Of a DNA stretch of 42,571 nucleotides, positions 1 to 9,018 are shown one piece after another; the first letter of the stretch is position 1; every line of letters starts with the position of its first letter. This DNA comes from Tatlockia sp. Its GTDB lineage: Bacteria > Pseudomonadota > Gammaproteobacteria > Legionellales > Legionellaceae. Both the position numbers and the translations under genes were made by a program. The notes beneath the pieces are model-generated. The model had not been told where the DNA came from. It made no database searches and worked only from the letters and a program-made list of their open reading frames with translations. The stretch covers positions 1 to 42,571 of the forward strand of contig JACCWL010000005.1 in NCBI GenBank assembly GCA_013697645.1, given 5' to 3'.

Positions 1-25
1 TGTCGGGCCAGGGGCGCCGACCTTG
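1..25. repeat. Single arm of a short dispersed repeat at the contig edge
   Basis: Positions 3-22 match 39341-39360 with two mismatches (shared core TCGGGCCAGGGG followed by a GACC end). At 39.3 kb that sequence is one arm of an inverted repeat. Only one arm is present here, so the partner probably lies beyond the edge. The rest of the 86 bases before the upp stop holds nothing I can name. Confidence 0.6.
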
Positions 26-86
26 TGTTTTAAAAAATCTTACCTTAAGGTAATGCCATTTGACCCATAGCCCGACGTTTCTTACC

Positions 87-725
87 CTATAATTTCGTAC
101 CAAACATTCTATCCCCAGCATCACCCAAACCAGGCAAGATATACCCTTTTTCATTAATTTTTTCATCAATTGCAGCAGTATAAACTACAACATCTGGATG
201 CTCTTCATGAAAAGCCTTCAAGCCTTCAGGTGCTGCTAATAGACAAAGAAATTTAATCGTTTTCGGGTTCGTTTCTTTCACGCCTTTAACCGCAGCTATG
301 GCAGAATTACCGGTGGCCATCATTGGATCAACCACAATCACGTCTCTGTCCTGCATGTTTTGCGGTAATTTTGAATAGTATTCAATCGCGCCTAGGGTTT
401 TCGGATCGCGATATAAGCCAATATGACCGACTCGAGCGGATGGAATCAGTTGCAACATGCCTTCTAAAATACCGTTTCCAGCGCGCAAAATAGAAACAAA
501 AACAAGTTTTTTTCCTTTTAAAACAGGAGCTTGCATTATAGTTAGTGGTGTTTCCACCTCTTTGTATTCAAGTTCAAGATCGCGAGTGAGCTCATAGGCT
601 AATAGCATAGAAACTTCGTGCAAAAGCGTACGAAATTTAACAGTTGAGGTTACTTTATTGCGCATTATTGTTAGCTTGTGTTGTATCAGAGGATGTTTAA
701 CTTCAATCACTTGCCCATCGCTCAT
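87..725 (-). CDS. upp: Uracil phosphoribosyltransferase
   Basis: Converts uracil and PRPP to UMP in the cytoplasm (salvage, and the entry step of the URC uracil-catabolism route). The PRPP loop reads [15 protein letters not shown] and the uracil-binding end reads [12 protein letters not shown], both typical of Upp. I start at the ATG at 725, preceded by AAGGAGT four bases upstream. This gives 212 aa, near the family's usual 208; a longer frame from a TTG at 791 has no ribosome site. It is the last gene of a three-gene minus-strand set after URC1-like and DUF1688 genes, 84 bp behind the latter. That context argues for a catabolic role (URC6-like) beside salvage. Confidence 0.95.
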   Translation of the reverse strand: MSDGQVIEVKHPLIQHKLTIMRNKVTSTVKFRTLLHEVSMLLAYELTRDLELEYKEVETPLTIMQAPVLKGKKLVFVSILRAGNGILEGMLQLIPSARVGHIGLYRDPKTLGAIEYYSKLPQNMQDRDVIVVDPMMATGNSAIAAVKGVKETNPKTIKFLCLLAAPEGLKAFHEEHPDVVVYTAAIDEKINEKGYILPGLGDAGDRMFGTKL

Positions 726-809
726 CGTTACTCCTTTTCTATGTCTATTGATTTTTACTAGGCTGGCGCTCAAGCCTGGTAGAAATGTCAACAGTTTTAG
801 GTTTGATAG

Positions 810-2024
810 TTAGAATATTGTACCGTCACTAATTATCTGGATAGGTGGCCTACCATCAGCCCGTTTTTCCTTGGCAATTTGCCGCCCAGCTTCCCAAGTA
901 CCGCCCTGCAAAATTTTGGCAAGCGGCAGCTCTTTTGCACTCATCTTAAGTTGTAGGCGTATAGCATCTGCTAACTCATCCAACAAAGCAACTGTCAGAG
1001 CACGCCATTCTACAATTAGTTCAGAACCGGGTTCTTGTAAGCTATTAATAATTTGTGGATTTTTCAGCTCTAGAACACCCATGTCAACTAAAAGCCCACC
1101 ATTGCGATACTCAGGTAAACCGGTTAATTCATCCAAATTAGTCACTTTTATTCCAGCAAGTTCTAAAGGCTCTATCAATGAGTAGGTAAGCCACTGTGAA
1201 AGTTTGTGAAATGGAATTAGCTCGGAACCAAGGTGTTCGTCTAATTTGAGTGGAGGATAAGTCCAAACGTCACCTAAGTTAATAGCCTTGTAACATAGGC
1301 GCTTTGGCCAAATTTTTCTAAAGGTAGACAAAACCGCTTGGAAAATTTTAGAAACTTCAATCTTTCCATTACTTTGTAGATTAAGAATAGACGTATAGAA
1401 ATTACCCAAACGTTTGTCTTTAGCAATCACTTTACCTAAGCGATTTAATAAATCAACTCGGCCTTCCACACCTTCCAGCGGGTTAGTCTCGCTGATTTGA
1501 AAACCTTTAATCAACCTAGCCTGGTTAAATTCAACTAGGGCCTCAGCATCAACCCGCAAAGGCTGTTTGGCATCAGCACTGAACGCTCCACTTAGGTAAA
1601 GATCTAAACTGGCCAAAGCCAAACCTTCAGAGCGGCTATAAAACTTACCGCTAGACGCTTCTTGATAATGCCAGCGATTCCCAGCACCAGCATCAAGTAA
1701 AACGCTGATTATGACTAATTCATATAGTATTTTACCTTGATCTAGAGAGGAAAGATGAGAAAGTTGGGCTTGCAATGCCTTGATCCGGTCAATACCTCCC
1801 ACTTCAAAATGTCGCCAACGGCTGTGATAAGGGATATCTAACTTTGGGTATTGAGAGTAGATAACGTCTACGACATAGTTGACAGTGGCCGGCATTCTTT
1901 GCTCATACACTCGAAAATTCGCGGCTTGGTCAAGTCGGGCCAAACTTAGCATGCGGTGAGCCTGTAGGCGTATCGTTTTTAAATTTTGCAAGGACGCTAG
2001 CAAATTTAATTCTTCTTTATTCAT
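810..2024 (-). CDS. URC4/urg3 family protein (DUF1688)
   Basis: 404 aa, recognised from overall sequence as the DUF1688 family, which includes yeast URC4 and Aspergillus urg3. URC4 is required for the URC pathway that breaks down uracil through UMP-level intermediates; its chemistry is not firmly established. No signal peptide or membrane segment is visible, so it should be cytosolic. Its ATG overlaps the end of the upstream URC1-like gene by 8 bp, which implies translational coupling, and upp follows. The family call is fairly firm; the pathway role rests on the conserved neighbourhood. Confidence 0.85.
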   Translation of the reverse strand: MNKEELNLLASLQNLKTIRLQAHRMLSLARLDQAANFRVYEQRMPATVNYVVDVIYSQYPKLDIPYHSRWRHFEVGGIDRIKALQAQLSHLSSLDQGKILYELVIISVLLDAGAGNRWHYQEASSGKFYSRSEGLALASLDLYLSGAFSADAKQPLRVDAEALVEFNQARLIKGFQISETNPLEGVEGRVDLLNRLGKVIAKDKRLGNFYTSILNLQSNGKIEVSKIFQAVLSTFRKIWPKRLCYKAINLGDVWTYPPLKLDEHLGSELIPFHKLSQWLTYSLIEPLELAGIKVTNLDELTGLPEYRNGGLLVDMGVLELKNPQIINSLQEPGSELIVEWRALTVALLDELADAIRLQLKMSAKELPLAKILQGGTWEAGRQIAKEKRADGRPPIQIISDGTIF

Positions 2025-3288
2025 TTAACTTTCGTCCTTTAGGCTTAGCTAATTCATTGATATCAATAATTTTATCGGGCGAATAATAACCGGCAGCACG
2101 TTTAGCGTCCATTTCTACCTGAGCGTCAAGGGGTATTAAATCATCAGGAATTTTAACCCGCTCAACCACCTCAATACCTGCTTTTTGCAGTGCATCGAAT
2201 TTTATATTAGACATTGAAACAAAACGCTGAATTTTTTTTATTCCTAACCATTGCAAAATATCAGTACTTAACTCTTGGAAACGCATATCCTGTATTCCAG
2301 CCACGCATTCAGTGCGTTCAAAATATTTAGCAGCCGTATCACCGCCTTTTTGCCTTTTTCGCGCATTATAAACCAAAAATTTGGTTACCTCACCAAGGGC
2401 TCTTCCTTCTTTTCGATTATAAACAATAAGGCCAGCGCCCCCTTTTTGGGCAGATTCGACGCATAGTTCAATCCCATGCACCAGATAAGGTCGGCAGGTG
2501 CAAATATCTGAACCAAAAACGTCAGAACCATTACATTCATCATGGATACGACATGACAACTCAATTTTAGGGTCGTGAATCGTTCTAACATCACCAAAGA
2601 AATAAGCAGTTAAACCACCGACTGGAGGTAAAAAGACATTCAGATCAGAGCGAGTCACTAACTCTGGAAACATGCCAGCGGTATGCTCAAAAAGAATACG
2701 TCTTAGCTCCGTTTCCGAAATTTCAAAACGCTTGGCAATGCCTGGCAAATACCAAACAGGATCAATAGCTGCCTTGGTGACCACAACGTCTCCTGACTCA
2801 AACAAAATTTTACCATCAGGTTTTAACCTCCCGTGATGAATAGCATTTTGCAGCTCTGGCAGATTTATATGGGCCTTAGTAACCGCGATTGTGGGTCTGA
2901 TATCATAACCTGCTGCAATTTCCTCAGCAAAAACGTCAACAACCATATGCCCCCAAGGATCAATTGACACTATCTTTTCTGGATCAAACCACTGTTCATG
3001 AGGGCCAATAATCTCCAAGGGTGTAGTATCCGTTAAATCAGGCTTATGTTCCGGATCAAGAATTCCCGCAGCAACCGCTAAGGCCCGGTATACGGAATAA
3101 GCACCAGAATGTGAACCAATAGAGTTGCGATTTTTAAGGTTGGTCAATGAGGCAATTATAGGGCCTCGCTCCTTTGGATCCCTTGCACCCCAGTTGATTT
3201 CCAAAGGCACAGAAGTATAACCAGGATGGGACGTTAATTTAATATGTCCCTTCATTTTTTTTGGGAACTTATCACTAAGCTCTGACAT
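2017..3288 (-). CDS. URC1-type GTP cyclohydrolase II homologue (uracil catabolism)
   Basis: 423 aa. The C-terminal half is a RibA fold: Zn-binding cysteines at about C252, C263 and C265, and the catalytic loop NRKEGRALG at about 291-299. About 200 extra residues precede it, which is typical of the URC1 branch rather than of roughly 200-aa RibA. Riboflavin RibA acts on GTP; URC1 is proposed to open the pyrimidine ring of a uracil nucleotide. The start at 3288 has AGGA about ten bases upstream. It is the first gene of the URC1-URC4-upp set. No ribB/ribE genes are adjacent, which favours uracil breakdown over riboflavin synthesis. Automatic annotation would probably call it ribA. Confidence 0.88.
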   Translation of the reverse strand: MSELSDKFPKKMKGHIKLTSHPGYTSVPLEINWGARDPKERGPIIASLTNLKNRNSIGSHSGAYSVYRALAVAAGILDPEHKPDLTDTTPLEIIGPHEQWFDPEKIVSIDPWGHMVVDVFAEEIAAGYDIRPTIAVTKAHINLPELQNAIHHGRLKPDGKILFESGDVVVTKAAIDPVWYLPGIAKRFEISETELRRILFEHTAGMFPELVTRSDLNVFLPPVGGLTAYFFGDVRTIHDPKIELSCRIHDECNGSDVFGSDICTCRPYLVHGIELCVESAQKGGAGLIVYNRKEGRALGEVTKFLVYNARKRQKGGDTAAKYFERTECVAGIQDMRFQELSTDILQWLGIKKIQRFVSMSNIKFDALQKAGIEVVERVKIPDDLIPLDAQVEMDAKRAAGYYSPDKIIDINELAKPKGRKLNE

Positions 3289-3409
3289 AGGAAGTCCTGC
3301 GAGTTATTAAAGCCATCATTTCTTTATTTTAGTCTAACTTAGGAGGAGTTGACATTTAAACCCCGATGCCCACTTATCGGCGGTATCCAGGGGTAGATAA
3401 AAGCTATAA

Positions 3410-3442
3410 CCAGGACTTATCTAAAAGTTGGATAAGTCCTGG
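3410..3442. repeat. 12-bp perfect inverted repeat (possible terminator)
   Basis: Arms CCAGGACTTATC (3410-3421) and GATAAGTCCTGG (3431-3442) are separated by 9 bases. It lies 18 bases after the stop of the minus-strand gene ending at 3460 and before the URC1-like start, so it could end transcription of that gene. No clear T-run follows on the minus strand. The word AACCAGGAC also occurs in the dispersed repeat at 4375, so this may be repeat-derived. Confidence 0.45.
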
Positions 3443-3459
3443 ATTAGAAGGTAGAAAAT

Positions 3460-4107
3460 CTAATTGTGCAAATAACTCGCTTCTTCTAAAGAGCTTGTAT
3501 TTTCTCTAAGGGAGGGCCTTTGAAAGAAACAATAGGGCCGAATTTGAGAAAAGATGGGTTCTTTATTTGATAGAGTTTGGTTAAATTCTTCATTTTGAAG
3601 TGCTTTAACTAAGCCAGCTAGATAGGGCTTATCTGCCATATCAATACGATAAAAATCGAAACGGGATTGAAAAAAGACTTTAATATCAGTTCTAAAACAG
3701 CCAAAGGTTTGTAAAGTGCCTAGCTCATGCAGTTTAAGTAACACTTCAATTTCAAAAATATAAGCATTGGCTTCACTATTTTCTATATTTGCCGCGACAT
3801 TAAAGGCATGACCCGTTTCATGAACTATTGCACCAATTATCTCCATATTATTAAGATTTAAAAAGCTGTCTTTTATAGCGATAGTCCTGTTGGCAATCCA
3901 AGTTTCATGTATTCCGCCAAGAAGTTTATGGGTATGTTCATTGACGAATATTGCAGGATTTCCAACCGCTCCTAAAAAATCGCAGGGAGGTTTTAAAACA
4001 TCAATTTCAAGCGGAGGAATATAGGCATTTACACCATTATTAAGTCCATTAGTTGCTACCCTACGACAAACCTCTACAACTTCTTGTATTTGAGTAAGTC
4101 TAAGCAT
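3460..4107 (-). CDS. Putative HExxH metalloprotease-like protein, effector candidate
   Basis: 215 aa from the ATG at 4107, chosen because AAGGAGAG sits 4 bases upstream; an open frame to 4152 has no such site. I do not recognise a named family. Visible is HETGH at residues 96-100, an HExxH zinc motif, followed by SEANA (E112) and further acidic residues that could supply a third ligand as in gluzincins. There is no signal peptide. The C-terminus (SSLEEASYLHN) is Glu-rich, like the E-block signals of some Dot/Icm substrates. It sits in a block with an LRR protein and another unknown. Protease activity and effector status are inference. Confidence 0.6.
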   Translation of the reverse strand: MLRLTQIQEVVEVCRRVATNGLNNGVNAYIPPLEIDVLKPPCDFLGAVGNPAIFVNEHTHKLLGGIHETWIANRTIAIKDSFLNLNNMEIIGAIVHETGHAFNVAANIENSEANAYIFEIEVLLKLHELGTLQTFGCFRTDIKVFFQSRFDFYRIDMADKPYLAGLVKALQNEEFNQTLSNKEPIFSQIRPYCFFQRPSLRENTSSLEEASYLHN

Positions 4108-4474
4108 GGTACTCTCCTTTTGAATTGAACTCCGATGGCAACTTTTTATCAAACCTGTATATTTTATCCCTATAAAAAATGATTATTCAGAATAAATCTT
4201 TAACAGTCAATATGCTTTGAGAACATTTTGATTTATTGTGATTCTTTATGTATAGGGATTGTAGCCTAGCGAAGGGATTTTCATAAAATTTAAATTTTTG
4301 GAGCAAGGGTAACCATGATGGAGCGAAAGCATAATGAAGGTATTCAAACCAATGATTGCCTAGTAAGAAAACAAGTAGCCTGGTTAGCGCGCAGCGATAA
4401 CCAGGACGGCATAACACCAATCTAGGAAAATACTTAACTAGATTATACCCCGTGAAAATCGTTATTAGAGTTGA
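4108..4474. other. Intergenic stretch with one dispersed repeat
   Basis: 367 bp between two effector-like genes. It contains the dispersed repeat at 4375-4407. A 77-codon open frame on the minus strand (4187-4420) reads through that repeat and has no ribosome site or family resemblance. I see no RNA gene or clear promoter. Confidence 0.5.
4375..4407 (-). repeat. Dispersed repeat family A, copy 1
   Basis: GTAGCCTGGTTAGCGCG at the left and CGATAACCAGGAC at the right form an imperfect hairpin. It is the reverse complement of copies at 23397-23433 and 37696-37732, and related to 21873-21908 and 37661-37690. All lie between genes. Confidence 0.75.
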
Positions 4475-6337
4475 TCACACCTTCAACAGGCTAACTGACT
4501 CTTCCAGAACCTCAGTGCTTGCATAGCATTTATCATAAAGATAAAGAAACCATCCTACGATGGGGAGAAAGTAAAAAAGAGTTCTTAGATTAATATCAAA
4601 GCATCCCCAATCCTCATTTTCTTCCTCCTTTGAGGATGATAAATGAATTGGAACTGGTTTTTTTTGAGCAGCATAAGAAAATAGGCAGTTTTTTGAATTT
4701 GTAATCGAAGATTCTTGACTCTTGGCAGCATTATTTTGGAATGGGGTTAATGCCAATTGTAGATCGTCTCCTAAAAGGTTAACAATGAAAAGATAATAAA
4801 TGAATTGAAAAAGTTCCTTAGGAAATAAGTCATTGTTAAAACATAAAAATTTTAAAAATAGAACTTTTTGATACTCCTTTTTTATAATTATCCGGCTCTT
4901 ACAATAAGCATTGAAGGAAATAGTATTTTCTTCACTACGATCACTATAAAACCCCCAATCATAATTGGAACGTTTCGGATTGATGGCGCCAGGATATTTT
5001 AAAAGTTCAAGACTTTTTAGTTGGGGATTTTTTTGAAGAGATCTTAAGAAGGTTTCTTCTTTAAAGATAATACAATTTAATCTGAAATCTAGGGTATGAA
5101 CAATTTGATTAATACTGATAGAGTCGAGGATAAATTGGACAGAGTTATAACCTATTTCATTAGATGAAAGGTTTAATGAAGTTAAAGTTTTGTTGCTTTT
5201 GAGGCTAGTTCCAATGGCTATCGCAGACTCCTCTCTTAACCCATTATTGGCTAGATTAAGCGTGTGAAGGCTCGTATTGTCAGCCAAAGCTTGGCCAATT
5301 TTTTTACCACCTTCATCGCAAAGACCAGCTAAGGATAGGATTTCCAGATTATTTTTTTTAATTAGCTCAGCAAAAGTAGATGCGCTTGTCTTATTAATAT
5401 GGCCGTTAAATGAGAGTGATTTAAGATTATTGTTATTTTTAGCGATAATAGATATTACAGGAATAACCTTTGAAGGGAGCCTGAAAAATTCCAATTCCTG
5501 AAGACGACCTAAATGTTCTAAAGCCAAATATAAAGACTGCAACTTTTCATCGGAGGGTATGAAATCTTTCTCAAGAGCTAGTGCAAGCAATTTGATATGG
5601 GGATTTTGTCTAAGAATCCGAATCGTTTGTTCTATAGCACTATCATTTTTTAAAACTCTATCAAATTGAGCGGGGCTAAAGGATAGATCCAATATAGTTA
5701 GGGTATCAATGCCAGTACTAGTGATAATCAGCTCTATAATTGCTTCCTCATGATTACGGAGGGGGGTATTCTGCTCTAGGCTTAACACGCTTATTTTTTG
5801 ATTAACTTTTAAGGCAGCGCAAATCAGTTTCGCCCCTTTTTCACCAATATTGTTTAGATCAAGGTGAAGTTCCTTTAAGGTTTGATTGGAGAGAAGCGCT
5901 TTAGAAATTAATTCAGCGTCATTATCCCCGAGGACGCCTAGATCAGAACGGCAACCACCAATGGAAAGAAATTCTAAGCTATCTGTTTTTTCGATTAATT
6001 CTGAAAAATAGGATGCAGTATTTTCCTTAAGCGCACCACGATAAAGCAATCCTTTGAGGTGGATGAGGTTTTTGAGGCTTTTAGTGATAATTTCTATAGT
6101 ATTTAGTTTAAAAGTATTGTAGTAATCAAAAAGTTTGAATATTTTAAGCTCAGGGTTAGATTCTAGAGCCATAGCCAATGCCTGCATTTTTTCATCACTG
6201 GGGAGATAGTTGTAAAAATGAAGTTCGCATGATCTAACAGAATGCTGACTAAGAGAGGCAAGGCATTCCTTCATCTTGTCTTCCTTGTTAATATCAAATT
6301 TAACTGCGAATGAATTAACTAAACTCTTTTCTTGCAT
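4475..6337 (-). CDS. Leucine-rich repeat protein with C-terminal membrane segment, effector candidate
   Basis: 620 aa. Ribonuclease-inhibitor-type LRR units are clear at about 155-190 (LKELHLDLNNIGEKGAKLI) and 355-415 (LHTLNLANNGLREESAIAI, LTSLNLSSNEIGYNSVQFI). The N-terminal and central parts are duplicated: residues 41-187 resemble 256-390, each beginning PSDEK and passing through (S/A)ELI to an LSIGGC/LSLAGLC element. A hydrophobic stretch at about 585-602 (TLFYFLPIVGWFLYLY) is followed by a Glu-containing tail (STEVLEESVSLLKV). There is no signal peptide. LRR proteins of this style are frequent among Legionella Dot/Icm substrates, so a host-membrane-anchored effector is plausible but unproven. 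The start ATG at 6337 has AGGG about 8 bases upstream. Confidence 0.75.
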   Translation of the reverse strand: MQEKSLVNSFAVKFDINKEDKMKECLASLSQHSVRSCELHFYNYLPSDEKMQALAMALESNPELKIFKLFDYYNTFKLNTIEIITKSLKNLIHLKGLLYRGALKENTASYFSELIEKTDSLEFLSIGGCRSDLGVLGDNDAELISKALLSNQTLKELHLDLNNIGEKGAKLICAALKVNQKISVLSLEQNTPLRNHEEAIIELIITSTGIDTLTILDLSFSPAQFDRVLKNDSAIEQTIRILRQNPHIKLLALALEKDFIPSDEKLQSLYLALEHLGRLQELEFFRLPSKVIPVISIIAKNNNNLKSLSFNGHINKTSASTFAELIKKNNLEILSLAGLCDEGGKKIGQALADNTSLHTLNLANNGLREESAIAIGTSLKSNKTLTSLNLSSNEIGYNSVQFILDSISINQIVHTLDFRLNCIIFKEETFLRSLQKNPQLKSLELLKYPGAINPKRSNYDWGFYSDRSEENTISFNAYCKSRIIIKKEYQKVLFLKFLCFNNDLFPKELFQFIYYLFIVNLLGDDLQLALTPFQNNAAKSQESSITNSKNCLFSYAAQKKPVPIHLSSSKEEENEDWGCFDINLRTLFYFLPIVGWFLYLYDKCYASTEVLEESVSLLKV

Positions 6338-6377
6338 AATAAAACCCTACTTTTCTCTATGAATATTAATATTCTAA

Positions 6378-6427
6378 TGGGGTCAGGTCTTTCCTTTTGA
6401 TCGGGAAAAAAGAAAGACCTGACCCCA
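6378..6427. repeat. 16-bp perfect inverted repeat, GGGGTCAGGTCTTTC family
   Basis: Arms TGGGGTCAGGTCTTTC (6378-6393) and its exact complement (6412-6427) flank an 18-base loop, followed on the plus strand by a T-run. It lies between two minus-strand genes, so the T-run is on the wrong side to end the upstream gene. I regard it as a short mobile palindromic repeat. A related word, GGGGTCTGCTCCC, occurs at 28375 and, as GGTCTGCTCCCC, at 39295. Confidence 0.75.
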
Positions 6428-6452
6428 ATTTTTTTCTTCTTGAGAGGCTATT

Positions 6453-7514
6453 TTACGATTTCGAACAACTACTTAGGTCATACTCTTGTTCTTTATTTTC
6501 TATGCCTATTATTGTCGGTTTCTGTCGTGGTGACGGCATGAGTACTTGCGTGGAGTTTTCATAAATGCGAATAGAATTTGTATCATTTTTAGGTTTTTGT
6601 TTGAGTTGGGTAATTTCCGCTTTTAAGGCCTCTATTTGTAAATATAATGAAGCAATATGATGGCCTGCATTCACAACCGTTTCTTCATTCACCTGCACAT
6701 TATTAAATATCTTAATATTGAGATCTGAATTGCAAAGTGAATTATAGGCCTTATCTTTTAGCTCCTGATCGCCACTGCGTACAGCAAAACGAAATAAATT
6801 TTCTTTGTCATTTTGAGATAGATCCTGTTTTTCAAGCGACATCAAATAGATATGGTATAAGCGATAATTTGCTTGCTTGTAGTTTGGATTAGTTTCGGTT
6901 ATTTCTTGATACCACTCTACCAAAGTTTCAAAATTAAATTGTCCGATAGTGAAATAGTCAGGAAGTTTTTCTCCCTTACAAAGATTATCATCAAGCATCT
7001 TGCAAACTAACCAAATCGGGGCCACATAGTTATAGCTTTGCAATATTTTGAGTATCTCGAGAGCTTCAGTATATTTTTTCTGATTAAATTGCTCAGGTAA
7101 GTTTGGTATCCAGTCAATTGTTGGAAACCCAATACCATTTTCACAGAGAAGGTCGAGGCAAACTTCCCATATATCTAGAACAGGAGGTTTTTTAAGTGTA
7201 GAGAGAAAGATAAAAAGATTTTTAATTTCATTCATATTGTTTATGTTTTTATGTAATTCCGCATAAGCATGGGGATTATCGATTGGTATATAAATGCGTT
7301 TTTTAATTTCAGCACGCCCAATACCAAGTTCGTGAAATTCACTTTCATAAAATTCATTACTATAGGTAATATTAATGGAGAAGCCACTATAGTTGCCTCT
7401 TGTGCATTCTATCATGTTTACCGGACCCTCATGACAAAAGTATTTGCTGGTTTTAGGGTTACCAATGATTTCGTTGGATGGGAAAACGGTTTTATGCCAA
7501 TATTTTGATTTCAT
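6453..7514 (-). CDS. Hypothetical protein with short C-terminal coiled coil, effector candidate
   Basis: 353 aa from the ATG at 7514 (AGAG 8 bases upstream); a TTG at 7520 would add two codons but leaves too little room for that site. I do not recognise a family. The sequence is soluble and rich in Asn, Glu and Tyr. The middle (about 150-250) looks helical. A short coiled-coil segment (SLYLQIEALKAEITQLKQK) lies near residue 300. The tail is low in order and Glu-rich (GIENKEQEYDLSSCSKS). Its place beside the LRR and HExxH genes is the only hint of function: an accessory, possibly secreted, protein. Confidence 0.6.
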   Translation of the reverse strand: MKSKYWHKTVFPSNEIIGNPKTSKYFCHEGPVNMIECTRGNYSGFSINITYSNEFYESEFHELGIGRAEIKKRIYIPIDNPHAYAELHKNINNMNEIKNLFIFLSTLKKPPVLDIWEVCLDLLCENGIGFPTIDWIPNLPEQFNQKKYTEALEILKILQSYNYVAPIWLVCKMLDDNLCKGEKLPDYFTIGQFNFETLVEWYQEITETNPNYKQANYRLYHIYLMSLEKQDLSQNDKENLFRFAVRSGDQELKDKAYNSLCNSDLNIKIFNNVQVNEETVVNAGHHIASLYLQIEALKAEITQLKQKPKNDTNSIRIYENSTQVLMPSPRQKPTIIGIENKEQEYDLSSCSKS

Positions 7515-7732
7515 GTTCAATACTCTGAGTTAATAAGGTTCACTCTTCATAAATTTAAAGGGGTATGGTTTAAATTTATGCTATTGTAAATAATTCGAGC
7601 AATTCATGCAAGATTTATTATTAAAGTTTATTTTTTAGGATGAAAAATTTTAAGACTGAATCAATTAAAAAAGAGAACACCAAGGATGAAAACACCTCAA
7701 ATCCCTTTACTACTCTGCTCGCTGCATCAAGG

Positions 7733-9016
7733 CTACTCTGAGTGTTTGATTAGTTCTAATCCACCCATATAGGGCTGCAAGGCTTTGGGGATATGTATAT
7801 TGCCGTTTTTGTCTTGATAATTTTCCATAATAGCCACTAAGGTACGGCCTACGGCAAGACCAGATCCGTTCAGAGTATGAACGAGCTCCATCTCTTTTGT
7901 TGCGGGATTTTTAAAGCGTGTCTTCATGCGCCTTGCTTGATAGGCTTCCGTATTAGAACACGATGAAATTTCTCTGTAGCAATTTTGGCTAGGCAACCAG
8001 ACTTCCAAATCATAGGTTTTAGCAGCACCAGCACCCATGTCTCCTGTACATAAAGTAACTACTCTATAAGCAAGATTTAAACGTTGTAGTATAACCTCAG
8101 CATGCTGAACTAATTGTTCGAGAGCTTCATAAGAGTTCTCTGGTGTTGTAACCCAGACAAGTTCTACTTTCTCAAATTGATGCTGCCTAATCATTCCCTT
8201 TGTGTCTTTTCCATAAGATCCGGCTTCAGAGCGAAAACAAGGCGAATGACATACATGTCTAAGAGGTAAATTTTCTGGAGAAAGAATCATATCGCGGACT
8301 GTATTAGTAACTGCGATTTCAGAGGTAGAAATGAGATAATAATCATGCTCTCCTCTTAGCTTAAATAAATCTGCTTCAAATTTTGGTAATTGGCCAGTTC
8401 CTAACAAACTATCAGCATTGACTATATAAGGAACATAAATTTCTTCGTAACCATGTTCTTGGGTATGTATGTCGAGCATAAATTGAATTAGAGCACGATG
8501 AAGTCTAGCTAGCTGAGCTTTCATCACTACAAAACGAGAGCCAGTAATTTTCGCAGCCGTTGCAAAATCCATTTGCTCTAAGGCTTGACCCAACTCATCG
8601 TGAGGTTTAGGTGAAAAATCAAATTTTGGTCTAGTTCCCCAACGGCGAACCTCTTGATTATCATTCTCATTAATTCCAGCTGGTACTGATTGATGCGGTA
8701 AATTAGGCAAAGTTAATGCAATAGAGTCTAATATTTCTAAGAGCTTCTCAAGTTCGGCTTTTTTACTATCCAATTGCTCGCCAAGGCGATTGATTTCTTC
8801 ACGCATGGATTCAATATCTTCCCCACGCGCCTTTGCCTGACCAATAACTTTAGAACGTTGATTACGTTCATTTTGTAAAGCTTGGGTAGCAACCTGAAGT
8901 GCTTTTCGTTGTTCATCCAAAGCAATAAAAGTATCTGCATCAAAATGAAATCCGCGTCGCTCTAATTGTTCGGCAACATAATGAGTTTTATCACGCAGCA
9001 ATTGAGAATCTAGCAT
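7733..9016 (-). CDS. serS: Seryl-tRNA synthetase
   Basis: 427 aa, the usual length. It charges tRNA-Ser (and tRNA-Sec where present). The N-terminal helical hairpin arm (about 30-105), which grips the tRNA long variable arm, is visible as a charged coiled coil. Class II motif 2 appears as [17 protein letters not shown] and motif 3 as [20 protein letters not shown]. The ATG at 9016 lies just after the lpxA stop, so serS is the distal gene of the envelope operon. The 218 bp after the next gene upstream of 7733 hold no clear signal. Confidence 0.97.
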   Translation of the reverse strand: MLDSQLLRDKTHYVAEQLERRGFHFDADTFIALDEQRKALQVATQALQNERNQRSKVIGQAKARGEDIESMREEINRLGEQLDSKKAELEKLLEILDSIALTLPNLPHQSVPAGINENDNQEVRRWGTRPKFDFSPKPHDELGQALEQMDFATAAKITGSRFVVMKAQLARLHRALIQFMLDIHTQEHGYEEIYVPYIVNADSLLGTGQLPKFEADLFKLRGEHDYYLISTSEIAVTNTVRDMILSPENLPLRHVCHSPCFRSEAGSYGKDTKGMIRQHQFEKVELVWVTTPENSYEALEQLVQHAEVILQRLNLAYRVVTLCTGDMGAGAAKTYDLEVWLPSQNCYREISSCSNTEAYQARRMKTRFKNPATKEMELVHTLNGSGLAVGRTLVAIMENYQDKNGNIHIPKALQPYMGGLELIKHSE

Positions 9017-9018
9017 GG

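Noticed and set aside
4187-4420. 77-codon open frame on the minus strand
   Set aside because: It starts in and reads through a family A repeat, lacks a ribosome site and resembles no family.
6361-6374. GAATATTAATATTC palindrome as a regulator site for the LRR gene
   Set aside because: It does not match the PmrA or CpxR patterns I know and AT-rich palindromes are common here.
7640-7741. 33-codon plus-strand frame (MKNFKTESIKKENTKDE...)
   Set aside because: The AGGA touches the start codon, it overlaps the end of serS antisense, and nothing else supports it.
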